A DNA stretch of 64,000 nt from Cokeromyces recurvatus (GCF_025118155.1 NW_026251403.1:463001-527000), one strand, 5' to 3'; counted from the stretch's first letter, positions 48,341 through 60,990 are shown. Notes: generated by a model not told the origin, from the sequence alone. Translations and numbers: made by a program.

Positions 48341-48938
48341 ACAACACATAACTTTTTACATTTGATTGGCTATTTTTTTTTTTGAAAAACATGAACCATC
48401 ATTGGTATTTTGCAGAATAAATAATGTTTATTTACGTTTGATCTTTATTACTTACTGGCTTATAAAATATATTTAATACATATTAGGCTTTTATTATTGC
48501 CTTGTTTATTAGACATTATTTATAAATAAACATATAGTTTGCTTACATAAAATGTGACTTTATTTACATTTAGAATAGTAATAATAATAATAATGGCATA
48601 TATAGCAAATGAATTATTACAAAAAATAAATTGCTTTTGAAATAATAATAATAATAAAAAAAAAGAATATTTCTTACAATAATTAATAATAGAAAATAGG
48701 ATTGCACTCACTTACCTTTGCATCTTTAAAAAGAAATAGTACTATTACGCAGCAAATAGATACAAATAAATAAGAGAAAAAGACAGAGATAATGATGATA
48801 GGGGTCTAAGAGGTTAAATTATAGCAGTTAAACAGAAGCAAAATAAACAATCTATAATAAACAAAATTGATTAGTTAGTAAAAAATAAAAAAATAAAAGA
48901 GTATTGTTATTCAAAAGAATAAAATGCTTACCGAAAAC

Positions 48939-48969
<31 letters not shown>

Positions 48970-49734
48970 AAGTCCTAAAAGAAGAGAATAAAAGGCAAGG
49001 TTGGTATATTTTATATTAGACAAAGAAAGTATACTTTTGTAATCAACAGATTAGATAAATGTTATGTTTTAATTTACCTTTTTATATACATTTGTTTATC
49101 TGTTTAAAAAGCGTTTGATTAAAGATAATAGACAAGTTAATATATGTGTTAATATAAAGAACAAGAGTTATAGACAATAGTTATTATCTTACCTTTAACA
49201 TATCATTGAAAAATGCTCTGTATAAAAAGTAGAAAAAGCTACTGCCAACATAAACAAGACTCTTTTGCTAAGAAAGAAATAAAACTGGTCAGTTTAAATT
49301 CGTTAATAAGGATATTCTAAATCTTTATACTACCTTGAATATAATAAATATCTATAGAAAATAAAACAATTGTAAGTAAATAAGTATTAATCTAAAAGAA
49401 TAAAAAGAAATAACAATGAATGTGGAAAGCTAATAATTTTCTCAACTTTCTCTATGATCATATGATTTTCTATAGATCCATTTTTGTAATTTCACAATGC
49501 AAATAGTGTGATTACCCCCCCTTTTTTTTTCTCTCCCTGTAAAAAAAAACACAGCCAAAATAGCTGTAAATTTAAACATTAAAAAAATAATGAATATTAG
49601 CAATAGAAATGTCTTTTTTTTGGATATATTTATTCTATGATAGTATATTAAACATAATGTATTTTTTATTTGGAAGTTTTATATTAAAAATTAGTAGAAA
49701 TAAACAATTAAAAAAAACCGCAGCTTAAATTGTG

Positions 49735-49769
49735 GCGTACGACGTATAGTACTTTTATACGTCGTACGC
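49735..49769. repeat. Perfect 14-bp hairpin, CGTACG-rich
   Basis: GCGTACGACGTATA, a 7-base loop, then its exact reverse complement. It shares the CGTACG/TATAC vocabulary of the 48.24-kb cluster, 1.5 kb away. The two may be the ends of a nested non-autonomous element. Confidence 0.85.
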
Positions 49770-50293
49770 AGCGATAGTATTCTTTTGTTCTCTGGATTTT
49801 TGTAACATACTGAAGGTTAGTTACATGTCACTAAAAGTTAATGTGTTCTTTCTAAGGATTGCTTTCTTATACTGTATTTTAGACATCTCTTTGATTAGAC
49901 TCTTGATTAATAGGCAAAGAAGATACAAACACCTACTTCCAACATAGTGCTTGGGAATTCATAGCTTCTTGCTGTAGATTGTAATGAAGATGTATTTATA
50001 TACTGCTTTTGGCTTCAGTAAGGTGATTCTGACTGAATGCCACTTCATTATGGTAGTCCTTTTAAGCGGTAGTATTGCTGGGTTGTGATTTTTTGAATGC
50101 CTCATACTATGTGCTGAATAAAGGAGTTGTATTCTTTTGTTCTCCGATTTTTTGTGTGGAAACTCTTACTTCAAGAGTTGTTGGAAGCAAAGACACCGTA
50201 ATGGAACCTTTGTCACTTTTTCCCAGTATTCTGCAGATATTCCTTGAATATTTCAATAAACAACTTTATAACCATTTTGACTTTTGACCAGTA

Positions 50294-50430
50294 ATTGGTC
50301 AACTAATTCGTGAAAGCTGGTCAATCTATATCCAAAAAGTTGGGCAAATTAGCCTCGCACAATGTGCAATTTTTCTCAAAAAAGTAGGCAGTATTTTCAA
50401 AAAGTCAGTAAATTGAGAGTGGAAGCACAG
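50294..50430 (-). repeat. Right terminal inverted repeat of the 4.4-kb element
   Basis: Reverse complement of the left repeat with about four substitutions, all in the inner third. Followed by TA. Confidence 0.9.
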
Positions 50431-50432
50431 TA

Positions 50433-50988
50433 TGTTAAGAAAAAAAAAAAACTCCTCTGTGTTTGAGACGGCAATATTATTGTTTCTGGCAAGAGAATGC
50501 AGAAAAACGATCTTGATCAGTTAGTATCTCCTTAGAGTTCGATAAATATTTTTTGCAAGCATTGCAAAAGTTGTAGAATGTTGTAGCAACGTGATTGCAA
50601 GCTAAGACACTATGACAGCCCATTATTGTAGACGTAATTTTTTTTCAAAGCATAAATGGCAAGTCTATTTTATATAAAAGTGGATATGTTAAGCTGGTGT
50701 TAACAGAGCAGTAATAATTTTTTTCACTTTGGAAGTTCTAAATTCATCTATAAAAGGTACAGTCAAATCAGCACGTCTTTGTATATTCAATAATTCTTTC
50801 CACAATATACTTGGTGACTCCTATTCGAACACTTTTAAACTTGACAATATCTATTGAATATTCCATTAAAAATGCTATAACTAGAATTTTCTTCTTATTT
50901 TAAACTTTTTTTTGGTGTCCAATATATACTCCTTTGGTGTCCACTACACAATAAGTATATTATCACTTAGAAAATGCCTGCATTTATT
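50433..50988. other. Intergenic
   Basis: No gene seen between the transposon border and the next gene's stop. Confidence 0.5.
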
Positions 50989-51599
50989 TTACCTTGTCTC
51001 TTTTATATCGTCTGAAATCCCTGCTTTTTTTTTTATATAGAGGGATGCTTTGTTATCTTTGAGGAAATTGTTCCATTCTTCCAGTAAGTCGTTAGGAATA
51101 GCGTTGAAATTTTTTGGTTTTGATCCAAGCACCAAAAGAGAAACAAAATACCAAAAATTCTGTGTGAAACCTCTCTTGTAGGTTTTATTATTTATTGATT
51201 TGTTTGATATCTTAATTATATAGTAATTTACAAATATTTGAGAACAGATAAAGACTTGATAGATATCCTCTGACACCTTCAAGATTTTGCTTATAATGAT
51301 ATTCTTGTATTTTGGCCGTAAAATGGTTTCCAGTTTTAGCTTTTTTTGTTACTGTTACATGATCTCTAAGCAATTTTTTTTTAAAATCGCAAACTTGTTC
51401 TTCAGTAATATTACTACTATTCTCTATTTTAGCTCTTTTCTTTTGCTGTCTCAATATGCTTGTTTCTAATTCGCCTATTTTCGTTCTTTTAGAACCAACT
51501 AATTTAAAAAAATTAATAAATAAATAACATAAGCATAATGATATGTCTAATAAAGAGGGAAGGGATACATTGAATAAGCGAAAAAGATTCAATTTTCAT
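50989..51599 (-). CDS. Hypothetical small basic protein
   Basis: Proposed exons (complement): 51599-51569, 51498-51277, 51170-50989; 144 residues, phases agree. It begins MKIESFSLIQ, then a basic helical region (GSKRTKIGELE, RQQKKRAKIE), then YHYKQNLEGFTQNFWYFV and NDLLEEWNNFLKDNK, ending with KKKAG...KETR. The last codon falls at an AG|GTAAAA, so another 3' exon is possible. Not recognised. The good phase agreement and non-repetitive sequence argue for a real gene. Confidence 0.45.
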
Positions 51600-52746
51600 A
51601 CTATAGTCTCTATTAACCCTTCAATTTAAAATATTTATTTCGAATTAGATTTGAAATGCTATCTGATCAAAGTTCTTCTAAAGAACCAACAACAACAATG
51701 CTACCTTCACTCTTTCAAATGAAAGATCTCTTAACAGCTTTCACAACAAACAAAAATCAAATTAGCTGTTCTCGCTACAATAAAATAACTTCCCTTTACA
51801 GGCATGGGTCTACAAAACAGACTCCTCCTCAACCTCTATTCAAACGTTCCTCTTACACTAAGTAAATACACGCTTACAAACTACACACCACTCTATTCAA
51901 TACAATAGATACTGATTACCTACCTACCTTTCTGTTCTATTACTGAACTCTATACCTCCCTCTAACTACTGATAGCAATCATGATCAACTACTTTTTTTT
52001 TTCCCATTTGCCTTCTCAATATGTCAACACCGCCAATGTAGTCGCTCTTCTAATACATTTTGACTATGTACTTGAATCAATCAACTAAAATCAATATTGC
52101 CCAAGATACAGATTTCAATCCCTACAACGGTAATTACCTTCGAGGGCTCAAATTTTCCAATTTATCCAAAGCGGGATAAAGATAATAATAAAGCCATTTA
52201 GAATCCAACATGACCGCTCGTCGAAAGTTCTTTTCAAACTTCGATCTCACATCGAAAATGCAGTCGCAAGGTCTTTCTTTTAGAACAGAGGTATTCCGCT
52301 CTAATCTTGAAAAAAAGAAAGTTTATATAAAACCCGTGTCTTTAATAAAGGTAATTCTACTTTCCCTCCACCTCTTCCTATACAGACATAATAGTCTCTG
52401 TTCTTCCTCATCCACGTTTGAGTTTACTCTTTTTTTTTCATTTTGTTACTTCTTATCTCTTAAGAGAGATATTAGTTCCTTTTCTCCTTTTTGAACTGAC
52501 CTGGGCAATCCAGTATTATTTAGACACTATGTGCTCATAAAGATCAAAAATTTAATTATAATAAACTATTGAATTGTATAAAAATTGCGCTATTTAAAAT
52601 TGAGAGAACACATTATTTCTCGTTATGTTTATTATGCAATGGAATTTACAAGAATTAAAATGAAATTTTAAGGTTCACAAATTTAAAATACAACCTTTCA
52701 AATAGATAATTAAAAAAAATAAAAAAAAAATAAGCATGTAATATAT
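51600..52746. other. Region with two unrecognised small plus-strand ORFs
   Basis: ORF 51656-51865 (69 codons, Ser/Thr-rich, starts 57 bp from the divergent gene) and ORF 52210-52494 (starts MTARRKFFSNFDLTSKM). Between them, at ~52093-52180, one frame reads NIAQDTDFNPYNGNYLRGLK before a stop. Base composition is slightly less AT-rich than typical spacer here. They may be pieces of one decayed gene or retroelement. No function is assignable. Confidence 0.3.
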
Positions 52747-54020
52747 CTAAAGATCATCATAGCTAGTTAAGGCTCTTCGAGGTATAGGAAGTTCTAGTGA
52801 GGTTTGGTTTTCATCCTTTAAATTATCTAAAATCATAAGTGTAGAAGATCGTCTTCGATTATAACTATGATAGGATGCTGCCTCCTTTGCCATAAGGCCA
52901 TCCTCATCTTGCCAAGGTATATTACCGAAACCAATCTTATTTCTTTCCGGTATTTTAGCACGATTCACTATAATGGATGCATAAATATGTGTTCCACTTC
53001 AAAAAAAAATAATAGAAATAAAGCTTTTTTTTATGTAATACCTTTAATATGCTTTGATCCTAGTAATGCGCCGTTCATATTTTGAATTGCGGCTAATGCT
53101 GATTCTTTCTTTTCATAAGTGACAAATCCATAGCTTTTTTTTTTTTTTAAAAAAAAAGGTAAAATTTAGTACTCACCAAGAAACCTAATAAATGCTTATC
53201 CTTCTTTTATTACTTACTCTTTTCCTTCAACAAGCTTAACGCTCTCAAGTGGTCCAAAACGAGAGAAAATTGATTCAATTTGAGATTCTGTGACATTTTC
53301 AATGTCTCCAATATAAATTTTTGTTGGATAAAATTCTGTATCAATATATTGAGCTGCCTCTGTATAAACCTATTTGTATATATTATAGATTAAAAGCATA
53401 TTAATATCCATGTACTCTTTTTTCTTTTTTCTTTTTTTTTTTAATTAATTAATAAATTAATCCATTACATCTCCTCCTTTATTACTACGACTACTATAAC
53501 TACGGTCACTATGATGTCTGTGACTACTACGATAATGTCTATGTTTACTACTGCTATGATGGCGCTCATAATCACTATCTGAATCAGAATATCGTCGTCG
53601 ATAATAACGTCTTGGAGAACGGGAACCCGATGATGATCTACGACGATGGCGTCTATGATAATATCTATCTTCTTTTCTATCTCGATCGCTGTCTGATCGA
53701 TCGTCATAATCTAATTCTTCAGATCTTTCACTTTTAAATTTCTGTCTACGACGTTTAACTCTTCCAAATTCGTCCAATTCCTCGTCCTCATCTTCTGAAA
53801 AGGGCGATCTACAACAAAGTTTTTTATTATTATTTAAATGCATATCAGACAAACTTCTTTTATCTTATCTACCTCTCTCTCTCTTTTGTGAGTTTTGGTT
53901 GTTCGTTTTCCTCTTTAGTAACACTCTCCCTTTTATCAATAGACTATTCTGAAATATAAGCATAAAATTACAAAAAAAAAAGAAAGTCATTATGTTATAT
54001 ACCTTTTCTTCACTTGACAT
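52747..54020 (-). CDS. RS-rich single-RRM protein (probable splicing factor)
   Basis: Six exons (complement): 54020-54003, 53943-53873, 53808-53469, 53369-53218, 53133-53042, 52967-52747; 297 residues. Exon 2 uses the second of two AGs five bases apart, since only that choice keeps frame. N-terminal part: acidic SEDEDEELDEFGRVKRRR, then an Arg/Ser/His/Tyr-rich domain (~60-145). RRM (~155-230): TKIYIGDIENVTESQIESIF and DYGFVTYEKKE. After it comes a conserved-looking tail, NRAKIPERNKIGFGNIPWQD, and Pro/Arg residues. Nuclear RNA-binding role inferred; I do not recognise a specific orthologue. Confidence 0.75.
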
Positions 54021-54185
54021 TCTTATAAAAGTAATTGTTTCGAAAATGTCAAAAAAAAAAAAAAAAAGTTTTTTTTTTATTTGGCTTTCTAGAATTAAGG
54101 AGCAATCGTGACTGCTCAGTAAGAGAAAAAAAAAAAAAGAACATGGCATAAAATTTCACAAATAACATTAATTGTACACAGTAAT

Positions 54186-55065
54186 CTACATCTCTTCTAG
54201 TTCATCATCAGTTAAAGAGAAATCCTCTTCTGGGAAATCACCTACAGTTACCTTTGTAGGACGAACAAAACCACCATATTTTTGAGGACATGTAAAATAT
54301 CTTTCACCTTGAACACTACCATCGTTTTTACCTAAGGGTTCATCATATTGAATACCAACCCAAAAACCAGATTGGAATTTTGTTTCACCAACAAATCGAA
54401 CAGTACCACGTCTTGAAGTAGTCTGATCATCACCTTCTACTTCACATCGATCTCCAACTTTGATTTTACTTGCTGCTTCTTTATATGCTTTTTCTATTGC
54501 TTCTTCTCTTGCAGCAGCTTCATCTGAAAATCGACCCAGTTTATTACGTTCCTTAAAAGCTCTCACAGTATCTATCAGTACAATAGAATTTATTGTATCA
54601 AGAAAAGAAGATTGTATATTTAACTTTTTTTTTTCTTACCTGATCTTTTTTTATATTCTTCTTCTGTTAATTCAAATTTTTCAACAAGAGAGACATCGGT
54701 ATATTGATTTTTGACACGATGAGGATTAGTGTCGATAACATGAATTCTCATGTAATCCTCCACTGGATAAGAACCCAACATTCTATTTTCATCATCTAAT
54801 GTTCCCTGTAAAATATTTCCCTGATACAATTCGATTTTTTGTGTTGAATAAGGAATGCCTGTAATAGGTTCAAGTTTATACTTTTATAAATAAATAAATA
54901 AATATGAACTTGTATTATTAATATTTTTTTTTCTTAAAAAAAAAACAAAAGAAAGAAAAAAAGAAACTTTACCTTGAGTTGAGAGATAGTCAAAGCTTTG
55001 TCAAATCGTCTTTCTGCACTGACTTTTTCGTCAGATGTATCAACAAATAATGTTACGATGGACAT
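54186..55065 (-). CDS. Tubulin-folding cofactor B (Alf1/TBCB)
   Basis: Binds alpha-tubulin in the chaperone pathway. Exons (complement): 55065-54973, 54880-54640, 54571-54186; 239 residues, close to human TBCB (244). Ubiquitin-like domain (1-88; ends [11 protein letters not shown]), a linker helix ([11 protein letters not shown]), then a CAP-Gly domain (~150-222) with [20 protein letters not shown] and the GKNDGS signature. The C-terminus is acidic, ending ELEEM, the usual TBCB tail that mimics the tubulin end. Its start codon is 640 bp from the complex I gene on the other strand. Confidence 0.95.
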
Positions 55066-55446
55066 GATGATTGAAAAAGGAAGATGATGAAGTAAAACTT
55101 TGTTAAAATTTAAGTTAATGTCCCGCTATAAATTCAAATTGACTTTTTTTTTCATATAATATAATCAGCAAAAAAAAAAAAAAGAAAAAAAAAAGAGAGA
55201 GAGAGAGAGAATAGGAAGAAGGAAGGATATGAGGAGTAGTAATGATAGTAACGATTCTATTAGAATATTTGGTAATATCATACTTTAATATTAAATCTAT
55301 ATATTCGCTTTAAATGAAAGATATTAACATAAAATAAAAAATAACATTTTACAATAAGGAAGATGAATTTTTATTACCATTCTTTGTACAAAGTAATAGA
55401 ATTGATACTATTCTAATGAAGCATAAAATATTGATTCGATTATAAT

Positions 55447-55496
<50 letters not shown>

Positions 55497-55706
55497 CTCT
55501 TTCTTACTGCTAAAAATGATGTTTTATGCTGTACTATACCTTTTGATGCCAGAGATGAATTTGTTGGTGACGTTGTAATGAAAAAAAAAAAAATATTTTG
55601 CGCCATTTTCTTTTGGGGTGTAAAATAAACAAAAGTTCCTTTATTTTTGGTTTTTTTTTTCCCTCATTACTCTTTTTTTTTCCCCTCATTCTATAAATAA
55701 TACAAA
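55066..55706. promoter_or_regulatory. Divergent promoter region, TBCB / complex I 9.5 kDa
   Basis: Contains (GA)n at 55195-55212 and a ~44-base T run at 55449-55492. No gene; the 85-codon ORF here is a homopolymer artefact. Confidence 0.5.
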
Positions 55707-56110
55707 ATGTTTGCTAAATTACATCGCCTTGCTCTTGATAGACCTTCTGTATTTTGGTCATTAGTGTTTGGATCCATTGGTAGAATAATTTATTTAATAG
55801 ATTGAATGAATAAACAATGTTACTCACCATGTATTATTATTACCCCGCAAATTTTGTCTCCATTCTAGGTCCCATCATGGTGTGGACTGTTCCAAAAGTT
55901 AGACGTGAATATTTTGGATTTAAAGGTTACGAACCTCTTCCTATCACATATCCTCGTACGTAGTTTTTTATAATTACATTAAAAAAAAGAAGAAGAAGAA
56001 AAAAGACTAATTTGCTTATATTTATATATGTATATGCATATATATATTTTTTCGAAAAAGTCCCTAATCGTGCTCGCACTCCTACTAGTGGTTATGAGGA
56101 CAGCGAATAA
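55707..56110 (+). CDS. NADH:ubiquinone oxidoreductase 9.5 kDa subunit (complex I)
   Basis: Small accessory subunit of mitochondrial complex I. Exons 55707-55779, 55869-55955 and 56061-56110; 69 residues, so no single ORF reveals it. FWSLVFGSIGPIMVWTVPKV is one membrane segment. YEPLPITYPLPNRARTPTSG followed by a DSE tail fits the Neurospora 9.5 kDa subunit (FWS..GAIGP, PIPMTYPVP, TGYDD). There is no cleavable presequence, as in that subunit. The organism therefore has complex I. Confidence 0.85.
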
Positions 56111-56838
56111 TATCAAATGTATATTTCTCTCTTTTTTTAATTTTATTTATTTTATTGCAAAAGAAGATAACAGTAATAAATAATAATAGGGCATAAATGA
56201 TAGAATAGATGATTATCTTATTTTAAAAGAAAAAAGAGTAGTTAATTATAAGGACAATAAAAAGACTTTGATAGATGAAGACGAGTTACAAGTTTTCACT
56301 TGAAAGAGAATTATTTGATTGCAATGTATGCATGGTGACAGTAGTTATAGTAACAGGAATATGTATTTTTTTTTATCAATGGGCATTTTATGATACTTTT
56401 GAGAAGTAGTCACTTTTTTTTTCTGTATATATACTTGTTAAATGCATTATTATCTCTTCCCTTTTTTGTGTATATCTCCAAAATAAAAATGGTAAGAAAA
56501 TCAAGGAATAGAATTCTATCTTGACGATAAAACAACGATCTTTCATTATTACCAGCTCAGAATTTGGATTCTATTAAAAATAAAAAATAAAAAAACACAC
56601 TTCTAATGTCCACAGCAATACATATTGTATTTTGTCACTTTATAAAACAACTCTTTAAAGAAAGTTCTACCCATTTTTACTATCTTGAAAATAATACTTG
56701 GCATTATTCATCATACATTTTTTTAAAAAAATAAAAATAAAAAATAAAAATAAAAAAGAAAAAATAAAAAAAAAGACTGTGGAAATTAAAATACATTTTG
56801 AATAGCAATAACAGTAAACATTCATACTTTATCTTTGG

Positions 56839-56879
<41 letters not shown>

Positions 56880-57439
56880 TGCATATCACTTGTGAAAGAG
56901 ATCCATGCTCGGAGCTATTCCGTAAAACTTGTCCGTGGATAAGCTAAAAGTATATCGCCTTTTTTTTTTTTTCCTTTTTAAACTATCATTTTGACAAAGG
57001 ATAGCAGTAATGATTCTGCATTATTATTATTATTATTATTGCATAACAATAAGATATAAAAAAAAGAATCTACATTATAAGTTTAGATAACATGTCCTTC
57101 TAGAAAACTTTGTAGTATTGTTTACTACTATTGAATGTAGTTCCTTTAAAATAAATATCTATCATTACAGTCCACCACTAAACGTCTTTAAATGAAAGAG
57201 GCTTATACATGCATACATCTCTCCTCCTTTTTATTATATTATACCATATCTTCTATAATCAACATTATCATGTTACTTTTTTTTTTATGCAAACATTATA
57301 AATTAAGGAGAAAAAAAATTTTCTGTTTATTAAAACTTTAACTCTATCTATTCTACTCAATAATAAACAGATGATATTAATTGATAGACATTTAATAATA
57401 GATTTTCGACTTAATTTTATTTTATTTCTATTTTTTCTA

Positions 57440-57479
<40 letters not shown>

Positions 57480-58250
57480 AGATGTCTTTTAATGTTTATT
57501 ATACATTTATGACATCAAAAATACACACTAAATTTTCTTTTTTTTTTAAAAAAAAAACCCCATTTAAACTACAGTAATCAACCGTTTTTTACCACAACGG
57601 GAAGAGGGAAATTTCATTCATCAATAATTATAACAAAATTTTCAAAAAAAAAAAAAAAAAAAAAAACGGAATTAAAATATTGTAAATTCCCCTATTGTCA
57701 TTCTCTCTCTCTCTCTTTCTCTCTTTTTTTTTCGGTTTCAATTCCGAATCGGAAGTTAAAAAAAGCAGAACAAAAATACCATGTAATAACATTTCCTGAT
57801 CAATATAGAATCTATAAATGCCTGTTTTCCAAATTTTAGGATTTCACATTTTAATAAAGTGGTGTGCTTTTTTTTTTTAATATTAAAATTGAGCATCTTT
57901 CTTATTTATTATTAAATGCCTACAAAAAAAAAAATCTTTTCATTATTATTTCTCCAAAGAAAACAGAAACATATTTTTTTTTTACCTTCCGTTTCTTTCA
58001 TTCGTATCTCTCTTTTATTTTTTTTTTTTTTTGGCCTGTCTTCCTTTTAAAAATAGAATCATAAGAGAAATATAATATAAAACCTTATTCTTATCAAACT
58101 TATATAAACCGTAACTTTTTTTTTATTTTTTTATTTTTTTTAATTTTTATTTGTTTATTATCTATTTTATTTTATTTCAACTAGCTTTCCTTTCTTTTTT
58201 TTTTTACATTTATTTATTTATTTATTAATTACATTTTACATATAAAAAAG
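56111..58250. other. Gene-poor stretch, 5' region of the homeodomain gene
   Basis: 2.1 kb dominated by homopolymers (T37 at ~56842-56878, A31 at ~57446-57476) and a CT microsatellite near 57704-57726. No gene seen. The ~200 bases before 58251 are T-rich. Confidence 0.5.
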
Positions 58251-58934
58251 ATGCTCTCTGTTCGTAATATGCTCACAGAAAATAGTGTGCAACAAGAAGC
58301 AAAAGTATATAGTAGACCGTCTGTTTTGGATATCTCATTCTTATTATGTTCAAATACTGTTCCAACACAAAAGAATCATTCATACCTTCAACAAGACTAT
58401 CCATACCCTAATGATTATTCTAAATTAAGCAATGAGGAAGAAGAAGAAGAAGGTTATATGAACTTGTATTGGACAAAACGATCATACGATAATAAGAAAA
58501 CACGACAAGTAGTATCTCCTTATAGTTTACTAGATAAACGACAAAGAAGATCTTCAAGGCAAAATCAACTTGAATCAAAAAAGATAGAACAAGAGCTTTT
58601 ACATACTCATCGACGACCCTCTTCTTCTTCTGTTTACTCATGTTCTTCAAGTAGTAGAAATTCAAGTGATGAAAGTGAAGATGCTTTACCTTTAAAGGCA
58701 AAGAGACGAAGAGCCTCTTCTAAACAATTAGATGTATTGAATAAAGTCTTTGAAAGAACATTTTTCCCTTCTACTCAATTAAGAGCTGAGTTGGGTCGTC
58801 AATTAGGAATGAGTCCAAGGACAGTTCAAATATGGTTTCAGAACAGACGTCAAGCAATTCGTGCAAGAGAACGAAATAACTGCTCTTCTTCTACTTCTTC
58901 TATCAGTCGAGAAAATTCAATCTTATCTGAATAA
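58251..58934 (+). CDS. Homeodomain transcription factor
   Basis: Single exon, 227 residues. The N-terminal half is low-complexity with an acidic run (EEEEEE) and a basic RQRRSSRQ patch. The homeodomain (~150-208) begins KRRRASSKQLDVLNKVFERT, has FFPSTQLRAELGRQLGMSPR, and ends in the recognition helix VQIWFQNRRQAIRAR. WFQNRR with Gln at homeodomain position 50 or 54 is typical of non-TALE fungal homeobox proteins. No TALE insertion. Short Ser-rich tail. Nuclear; targets unknown. The long upstream spacer is typical of regulator genes. Confidence 0.9.
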   Translation: MLSVRNMLTENSVQQEAKVYSRPSVLDISFLLCSNTVPTQKNHSYLQQDYPYPNDYSKLSNEEEEEEGYMNLYWTKRSYDNKKTRQVVSPYSLLDKRQRRSSRQNQLESKKIEQELLHTHRRPSSSSVYSCSSSSRNSSDESEDALPLKAKRRRASSKQLDVLNKVFERTFFPSTQLRAELGRQLGMSPRTVQIWFQNRRQAIRARERNNCSSSTSSISRENSILSE

Positions 58935-60990
58935 GTAAATTCCTTTTTAACCCCAGATGATATCCCCCTTTTTTTTTTTCTTTTTCTTTCTATAACAAAA
59001 ACAAAAACAAGACAAAAAAGGAAGAAAAATAAACTCCTCTTATTCCTCATTTCCCTCTCTTTTTATTTTTTATATGTTTCTTTTTCTCTATCTTTTATTT
59101 GTATATATACACATTAATGCATTATAAAGTAAAAAATATAAAATATAATTCTTTCTTTTTTTTTATTTACATTGTTTTAATTTAAAAAAGTAAAAAAAAA
59201 AAAAAAAAAAAAGGCAGATGTGACTATTGGGGCAATATTTGTAATACAAACAAATAGCAATTTAAGGGTTTCATAAAACTTGTTATAAAAGTTTTGTTAC
59301 AGTCAGAATCATAGTTGACTATTCAACTACTATACATGTAAATTTATTACGTAAGTTTTCAAAGACCTAAAAACAACAACCAAAAAAAAAAAATGCTTCT
59401 CAGAAATACATAATATATTGTGAGATATAGCTGGTATAATAAACATGTTTAAGATAATTATAATCAATAAAAATCACACGTAAAAATTGTGTAAATGTAT
59501 CATATCTGTATATTTTATTATTTTTTTTTTTTTTTTAGGAACAACATGGAATTTTAATTATAACTATTTTTTTTTTCTTTTTTTACATTTTACTGTATTC
59601 TTTTAATAATTATGAATTCATCACAAAAAAAAAATTAAGACTTCAAATATAGAATTATTTTTATTATAATTTTAAAATAGCAAATATTTTCATCATGTGA
59701 ATCTTAGACCCTGAAGGAAAAAAAAAATTTTTTTTTTGTTCTTTTTTTAATCATAGCAGTTATATGACGGAGTTAAAATGAAATACTATGTAAAACAAAG
59801 TTGAATTCTAATTTCACACAACTTTAATGTTATTATTACTACTGTTACTACTATTATGACTACTGCGCAGCGTAATTAAAAACAGCGGTCATTTAAATAT
59901 CTACAACAGGTAATTTAAACACACGCACAAAAGAAACTTGAGAATAGGAAAATAAACAAAAAAAGGATAATAAAAACATGTGGAAATAACAGTGAAGTGG
60001 TAATAGCTCATTCTAATAATATAAAAAAGATAGATGATATCACAGACAGGTCTATATTATTTTGAGTTGCTATTTCTTTTATAGAATCCGATAATTTTAA
60101 TCTAATTGTTAAACGTCAAGGATCAGAGGAAAGAAGAAAAAAAAAAAGATATACAAGTCGGTTTACTATTTTAATTTGTAGTTTATGGTGTCAGCTATGT
60201 CTTTCATTTCCTTCCTCCTTCCCCCCCTTTTTTTGTGGTGAAAAAAAAAATTAATTAATTTCACTGGTATAATTTTGAAAGATAACGAAAATACCTGTTT
60301 AGGAAAACTGAATTACAATTAATATAGACTGTATAATTTATATTAAAATTATGTCGCAATATGAAAAAGCTTAAAATAGTGTAGTATCTTTTTTTTTTCA
60401 TTGTATCACTTTATTTAGAAAGGAAAAGAAAAAAAATTTTTTTTTAGGTATAATAAATTATAATACATGCTCTGCCTTTGATATTTTGAATCATTTCCTC
60501 GCAGGTTGTTTGACTTGTGAAATGACAGTAAGTTTTATATATTCAATTTTATTATCCAAAGCCATCTGTTCTGATCCAACTGATTTCATATCATTATAAA
60601 TCTTATTAATTGAATATAATACATAAAACTCCTTTTTTTTTGAGCTTATTACTGTTTGTTATAGCCTCCTTATGTAATTTTCACTCACAAAATAATTAAT
60701 AATAATTGTTGTATTTTAATATGAGTGTAATCTCATAAATAATGAAAATAATAATAATAATAAAATTTTAATAAACGATAATCCCCAAAAAAAAATGCTT
60801 TTATCTCTTTACCTACCTTTGTTTGCAATAATATATTATACCTACAACTACTACTATACAACTTGTCACTTTTCTGTTGTTGTCAAGTCTTTTTTTTTAT
60901 TTTTATTTAAATGACTATGCATGTATCTTATAACCACTTTTTTTCCTTTTTCCTTTTTTTTTTTTTTTTTTTTTTTTTTATACATTAAAA

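Larger units (their letters stand above)
46020..50430. mobile_element. 4.4-kb TIR element without transposase, carrying a cargo gene
   Basis: Both ends start CTGTGCTTCCACTCTCAATT and read inward as inverted copies for ~137 bp with about four mismatches. The first ~98 bp look identical. Both are flanked by TA (46018-46019 and 50431-50432), the Tc1/mariner target duplication. No transposase-like frame lies inside. Contents, left to right: a minus-strand gene (46367-48094), a palindrome-rich segment (48.2-49.8 kb) and low-coding DNA. The 39.1-kb transposase fragment has a similar terminus (about 22 of the first 24 bases), so the missing enzyme is probably of that family. Confidence 0.85.
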
